From Lucinisca nassula (lineage: Eukaryota; Mollusca; Bivalvia; Lucinida; Lucinidae): a stretch of DNA of 64,000 bases. A program made the translations under genes and the position numbers. Shown piece after piece: positions 59,170-64,000 of this stretch. The notes under the pieces are model-generated. The model was not told the origin of the DNA. It ran no database searches and saw nothing but the letters and a program-made list of their open reading frames with translations. Location of the stretch: positions 67,602,406 to 67,666,405 of the forward strand of contig OY757010.1 of NCBI GenBank assembly GCA_963580285.1, read 5' to 3'. Numbering within the stretch: the first letter of the stretch is position 1; the number at the start of each line of letters is the position of its first letter.

Positions 59170-59335
59170 GGGTGTGTGTGTGTGTGTGTGTGTGTGTCTT
59201 GGGGGGGGGGGGGGTTGCGCCATTGCGCTACAGCTTGTTTGTAGATATAATTTCTGCAAACAAGCTGTATCGCACTTTGTGACAAAGCCTGATAAATTAC
59301 GCCATCACGAAAAAAAAAAAAAAAAAAAAAAACAA
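59170..59335. repeat. Simple repeats and a hairpin
   Basis: GT run (59174-59197), G run (about 59202-59214), hairpin TACAGCTTGTTTG..CAAACAAGCTGTA (59229-59271), A run (about 59310-59331). Confidence 0.85.
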
Positions 59336-59474
59336 CTTGCTGCTGCGAATGAAAATAAATTATCCACTTTCGGTCGGTTTCTAGGAGCATCCTCCACCGC
59401 GCGACTTTTGTGGTTCCAATTTTAGACCTAGGTATCTCTTTCTTGCGGAGAGTGCCCGGCTAGCACAAAACAGC

Positions 59475-59561
59475 GGACCAACGTCGGACCGACAGCGATA
59501 CGGTGTATTAAAGTTAGCCCAGCGTTAAGACGTCGTATCGCTGTCGGCCCGACGTTGGCCC
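59475..59561. repeat. Palindromic MITE-like sequence
   Basis: Arms GGACCAACGTCGGACCGACA.. and its near complement 33 bp apart. Confidence 0.75.
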
Positions 59562-59642
59562 GGTTGAGCGGATGGTGCAAAACGATCGCTTGGATTTTTA
59601 TCTTTTTATTGCACTTTATTTACGTCAGAGTGCAGTCAAATG

Positions 59643-59696
59643 ATTCTCTCTCTCTCTCTCTCTCTCCCTCTCTCTCTCTCTCGCTCTCTCATTCTA

Positions 59697-59784
<88 letters not shown>

Positions 59785-59829
59785 CATCGGGCCCACAATG
59801 ATGTCCCCAAATGCTATGTTACATGATTT

Positions 59830-59876
<47 letters not shown>
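59643..59876 (+). repeat. Compound (TC)n-(CA)n-(TC)n microsatellite
   Basis: TC-rich 59643-59713, CA 59714-59780, TC 59831-59876. Open frames across it are artefacts. Confidence 0.95.
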
Positions 59877-59879
<3 letters not shown>

Positions 59880-60840
59880 ATGATTGAGCAGTAGTGACAA
59901 CTAAAATAAAGCATCGTTGAGCAAACGTGATGGAAATGTTTCGAGGTGGATGGGACCAGTTCAAACTGAGGCTGCGCGTGAAATGGCAATTAACAGGGTA
60001 AGGTCCTCATTCTGTCTACATTGTTAGTCTAAATTGTTAGTTGACCTTGATTATTAGATGGGTATTATAAGGTAGTATTGGTTTTTCGTATATGACGTCA
60101 GTACAAATGTATACGTCACATGTTTTTGTTGTTGTTGTTGGCAAGTATTGTGGCATGGAAGATGCGAATATTGGCAGGCTCTTCGAGGCTATTTTTGACA
60201 TAAATGGAAAAATAAATTAAACATCGTGTGTGTATTGAAGTTCAGATTTGCCGTTGAAACCTGATTAACTGCAGGCGGGGTAAACAAATCAGTAGCTGGG
60301 GAAATACTGCAGGGTTAGTCCTTTCGTCTCATTATTTTCCTGTGTTTACAGCCATGCTGGATGGCTTTTGTTCCTGTTCAACGACCGGAACTAGTTCAGT
60401 TTTTTTGGAATAAAAAAATGGTCAGACATAGATTTTCCTGAAATTTAACTCAGTTGCAGATTATTCAATTTCCGATTTAATGGTTACGGTGAAAAATTTC
60501 CAGTTTATCGCTCAATATATTAATTTTTGTCTTTTCTGAACCCACTGAAACGACCAAGATTTTTCTCAAGTTTACCGCATTTTTATACACACTTTTTGCT
60601 GAGAATCGTGTTTGTTTTGTATTTCATCGGAAAGAAATGCGCACAAAGTTTCATATCTGTCTATTTTTCAAAGGTGAATTTTATCAAACAGGCTGTGTCA
60701 AAAGCATGAAATTCAGACTCGACAGGCATTTTCATCTTTGAATTATAGTCCCATCGAATTTTGGCACGAGAATTTTTTTTTTAAATCTACCTACGCCGGC
60801 CTCTGAGATTCGCTACTAACCAGCCAACAATACATTAAGT
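59880..60840. other. Non-coding stretch
   Basis: Partly the GGAATAAAAAAATGG repeat (60360-60480). The 60-codon frame at 60527-60709 has no recognisable domain. Confidence 0.4.
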
Positions 60841-60849
60841 TAAATTATA

Positions 60850-62435
60850 ATTTCAAGTAAGTCTTTACGCTGGAACCGTCATAGAATCTGAGGCCTGACT
60901 CACCTGCGTGCAATTAAAGAGGGAAGCAAAGCTATCAACAGTGATTAGGTTAACTACCATGCACGCAGTATGTCGTATAACATTTATGTTGTACCAAATC
61001 CTTTTATATCGAAAAAGGATTTCACGAAATAGGGCGAAGTAATTGCAAGTATATTTTTTTTCTGAATTTATATATTAAGTCACCATAAAATAAGGGTTCC
61101 AATAAACCTTGTTGCAGAAGAGATTTCAGTCTAACATTGGATTTTGAAACCAAATCGGAATGACATCTATAAACTTAAAGCTAGTTTATGATACCAATAA
61201 CCCTGATTAAGAAGTTTAGCAGTTAATACTTTAGTACATGTGTTGAAGTTAATTACATGACAAGACACTCTGGCAAATCGAACTGATTGCGAAATATAAA
61301 CCCCATAGGATGCCGCACGAGGAACATGGCCAACCAAGAAAGGAAACTTACAATCTCAAAATCAAAATCATGGCGTTTGTCATAAATTTTGCAGGAAAGA
61401 AACCCATCGACAATAGATAGATATAACCGTAGATCTGGGTGGGGGTACGTTTGACTGATCAAACCACCGAAATATGTATTGTCTATATATAACAAATCAT
61501 CCAAATATCTTGAAGTCGAGCTTTAGGCTTCAAAGATTTTAGATTGGTTTTCAACGGAATCCATCGAAATACCCACAATTTGTCGAAATAACTTAGTACC
61601 AAAACTTATGTAAATAGTGTCAAGTAGAAAGGTGATAGCTTCACCTTGTCTTAATGTAATGTTGGCTGGTACCTGATGCTCTGTCTAAATGTTGGTTTTC
61701 TTCTGCTCATATAACAAATCATCCAAATATCTTGAAGTCGAGCTTTAGGCTTCAAAGATTTTAGATTGGTTTTCAACGGAATCCATCGAAATACCCACAA
61801 TTTGTCGAAATAACTTAGTACCAAAACTTATGTAAATAGTGTCAAGTAGAAAGGTGATAGCTTCACCCACATTCTGATATGACCATAATGTATAATTTTT
61901 ATAATTTTTATGTTCTTCAGAAGTTAAAAAAGCATTTCTTACATTACGGACATGCAAGATCGAGGGGATCCTCACTATGAAATGTCTATTCAATTAAATC
62001 ATTATGTTTTTTTTTGTTTTTATACAATTATGTGCAAGAGTAGTGTAAATGGTTGAAAAATCATAAGAAGACAAACTTGAAGGAAGAAAAAATCTGGATT
62101 TCAATCTATTTAAAACCTCAGTAGAATGTTTTATTGACCATAAACAGATTTCACCCTGATCATTCAAAGACTTTGTCGCAATATTTAATCACATGTTTTC
62201 GATGGCAGTAAGACATGAAGTTAATAATTTGGAAAGTCCAGTGGATGTACAATAGCTTGGATTTGCAATGAAGCGAGCTGTGTATTGTCTTTTATGAAGT
62301 TTGGATAACCAATATAACGCAGGAAGCTTGTCTTGGCCTTCTGTAACACATACAGCAAAGATGGTGGCTGAAAGACCAATGTGGTCATAGATGGCTTTCG
62401 ATTATCCATTTGATTCAGAATCTATGAGAAATCTG
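60850..62435 (-). mobile_element. Decayed Naiad copy G
   Basis: RT relics on minus, from the C-terminal tail (about 60880) to the LPTLYWLP-equivalent (about 62310). An internal duplication repeats about 155 bp (about 61491-61645 and 61709-61865) with a scrap of inverted PLTR between them. No PLTR at the 3' end. Non-functional. Confidence 0.82.
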
Positions 62436-62439
62436 GAAA

Positions 62440-63034
62440 TCAGGTGAGTGATGGCCCTCTAGTTTTAATATGGTATTATTGTGAACATGGGCCCTGTTCA
62501 AATTATAGCCTAGGGACCGAAAGTGTCCCCGCCCAAGGGCCCCACATGTTTACATAGACTTGTATAGGGAAAACATTAAAAAATCGTCTTGTCTGAAACC
62601 AGAAGGAAAAGGTCTGTGATACATGCATATGGTATGTAGCTTCATCTAATGGACTACTACAAAAAAGCCTATGGGTTAAAATTTGCCCCGGCCCGGGGCC
62701 AACATATTTTACACTATATAGGGAAAGCCTTTAAAATTCATGTCTGAAACCAGAAGGCCCAAATCTTTAAAATTTGGTATGAAGCTTCATCTAGGGGACC
62801 TCTACCAATATTTTTAAATCACAGCCTTGAGGCCAAAAATGACCCGCCCAGGGGTTCAACCGAAGTACAACTACAGCTGTATGGTGTTGACAATCATGTA
62901 TCTATCAGTAAGGTTAGCAAACACGTCGTGCCTTTCTTCACAGTTCTTATTTTTTTTATCTTAACATCGCTAATGATTTTCTGGTCCACATGTGAGCGAT
63001 ACAGGGCCATCTTGGCCCTCCGAGGCTTGTTTTA
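62440..63034 (-). mobile_element. HINE-like element fragment
   Basis: On minus it starts AAACAAGCCTCGGAGGGCCA and has two to three units with TGAAACCAGAAGG..GGTATG(T/A)AGCTTCATCTA, like a diverged array B. Confidence 0.6.
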
Positions 63035-63366
63035 TTTTTAAACAATGACATATTCCGTATGATATGTACAAAAAGAACATAGATTTACCAGTTAGAAATT
63101 AATTTATTTTCCGAACACAGATTTTGGTAGACTGATTGTCAGTCGACCCAAATTTATTAACTACAGAGCCTTTCAGTCCGTTATTGTCAACGTCACTTCC
63201 GCTGACCATGAACAAAATCCAGATGCACAACTTGTCTTCTTCCTGTGACGTCATGGCTTTGTGTAAGAAAGAAAATCTGGACTGGGCTCATGTTTTACGC
63301 CATGGCGTTGATATGACGCTGTCTACACGTTGTGCTGCTGTTGGGTATATTTGTCTTAAAGGCCAG

Positions 63367-63554
63367 CTAACATTCAGCAGGATGGAAATAGCCGAACACA
63401 TTAAGCTCGTAAAGGGAGGTCAGTACGGTGAAGAAAATATAGACGAACAAGAGCACTACGCCAAACTTCTTGGTGAGTCGCCAGCCATTGATGTGCGTAG
63501 CTATCAGCAGAAACAGAACGGTCACTAACAGAGTAAAAGTTGCATAGAGAAGCC
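63367..63554 (-). CDS. K+-dependent Na+/Ca2+ exchanger (NCKX/SLC24 type), last coding exon
   Basis: The exon encodes about 62 residues to a TAG at 63367-63369. It holds a hydrophobic segment (LLYATFTLLVTVLFLLIATH), then INGWRLTKKFGVVLLFVYIFF, then SLYELNVFGY..PAEC. This matches the conserved C-terminus of NCKX proteins (HLNKWRLDRKLG..YxxFLxxS..xEFNVF..xPMC pattern), which covers the last two membrane helices. The exon starts after a textbook acceptor on minus (long T-rich tract then TTTCAG, 63555-63560); the first two bases complete a split codon (phase 1). The plus-strand frame 63136-63528 is its antisense shadow. Upstream exons lie beyond the window. The protein would exchange Na+ for Ca2+ and K+ in a cell membrane; the paralogue cannot be decided. 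Confidence 0.85.
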
Positions 63555-63799
63555 CTGAAATGAAAAACAAAAATCGCATGAGGAAAAAAATATGCATTTG
63601 CGTAAGTTATGCTACCGACCCCCTACTCACGCCTACCAACCGATATGATGTCAAACCGCCGGTAGCTTCGAGCGACGTTTGGTTAAGAATTCAAAATCCT
63701 AAATATTCGGACACCTTGAGGACTTGCTGAAATTCTCCTAAAATTTTAACAATTGTGTTTCATGATCCAGCAAGGAGCCTAAATGGTGCATACCCAATG
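63555..63799 (-). other. Intron of the NCKX-like gene (part)
   Basis: Begins with the acceptor tract at 63555-63590; no further exon recognised. Confidence 0.6.
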
Positions 63800-63858
63800 G
63801 CAAACAGTGCACACCCTGATCAAACTGCTTCAGTCTGATCTAGGTCTGCACTGTTTGC
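63800..63858. repeat. Palindromic element (CAAACAGTG family) in the NCKX intron
   Basis: GCAAACAGTGCACACC..TCTGCACTGTTTGC. Confidence 0.75.
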
Positions 63859-64000
63859 TTAGGCCTATCTGTCCAAATACTTTGGATCAATACTGTTAAT
63901 AGATAAACAAACGGTATGTTTTTACACTTTTAAAAGCAATGTTTCAATTCTTGTGTCATGTTGAAGCCCATAGTCTTGGAGTAAAGTAGACGTCTGTGAA

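Noticed and set aside
63136..63528. 130-codon plus-strand frame
   Set aside because: Antisense to the NCKX-like exon, which has family similarity and a proper acceptor; no domain on the plus strand.

Overview
This is a repeat-dominated animal genome window, most likely from a bivalve mollusc and probably a clam. The evidence is low coding density, long AT-rich spacers, tRNA-derived SINEs of molluscan style, large elements with internal tandem arrays, and many Penelope-like retroelements of the Naiad type. No bacterial operon, rRNA or functional tRNA gene was seen. Only two host genes can be supported, one near each end: a complete single-exon rhodopsin-like GPCR on the minus strand (164-1123), and the last coding exon of a K+-dependent Na+/Ca2+ exchanger (NCKX/SLC24 type) on the minus strand (63367-63554), whose other exons lie beyond the right edge.

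Layout. 0-7 kb: the GPCR, then an inverted duplication (arms about 2094-2932 and 5989-6604) whose arms carry a CRE-like box and a splice-donor-like site, enclosing repeat fragments. 7-12 kb: two decayed Naiad copies with their pseudo-LTRs (PLTRs), one split by a SINE. 12-17 kb: SINEs, MITEs, a CR1/L2-like LINE 3' end and long CA/GT microsatellites. 17-28.4 kb: a Naiad cluster. It holds a truncated copy (17.2-19.6 kb), a nearly full-length copy (21.2-25.7 kb) and a 5'-truncated copy placed head-to-tail upstream of it (25.7-27.2 kb), followed by an inverted PLTR. 28.8-34.6 kb: a near-complete but broken CR1/L2-like LINE, then a second copy of its 3' part. 34.6-44.2 kb: SINEs, foldback MITEs, a local duplication and a third copy of the LINE 3' unit. 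44.2-50.4 kb and 52.0-56.7 kb: two giant composite elements made of tandem arrays. They share about 50 bp of 3' terminus with a covarying hairpin, which recalls non-autonomous Helitron/Helentron (HINE) elements. 57-63 kb: PLTRs, microsatellites, a decayed Naiad copy and another HINE-like fragment. The NCKX exon follows.

Most notable system. The best Naiad copy has the permuted order (Cys cluster and GIY-YIG endonuclease, CxC linker, RT) and is open across three in-frame TGA codons. Two of these TGAs recur at the same positions in the diverged copy at 17-19.6 kb. One TGA sits at a Cys-ligand position of the GIY-YIG domain. This fits the selenocysteine-encoding Naiads reported from clams. No SECIS element was recognised by eye, so that remains to be tested.
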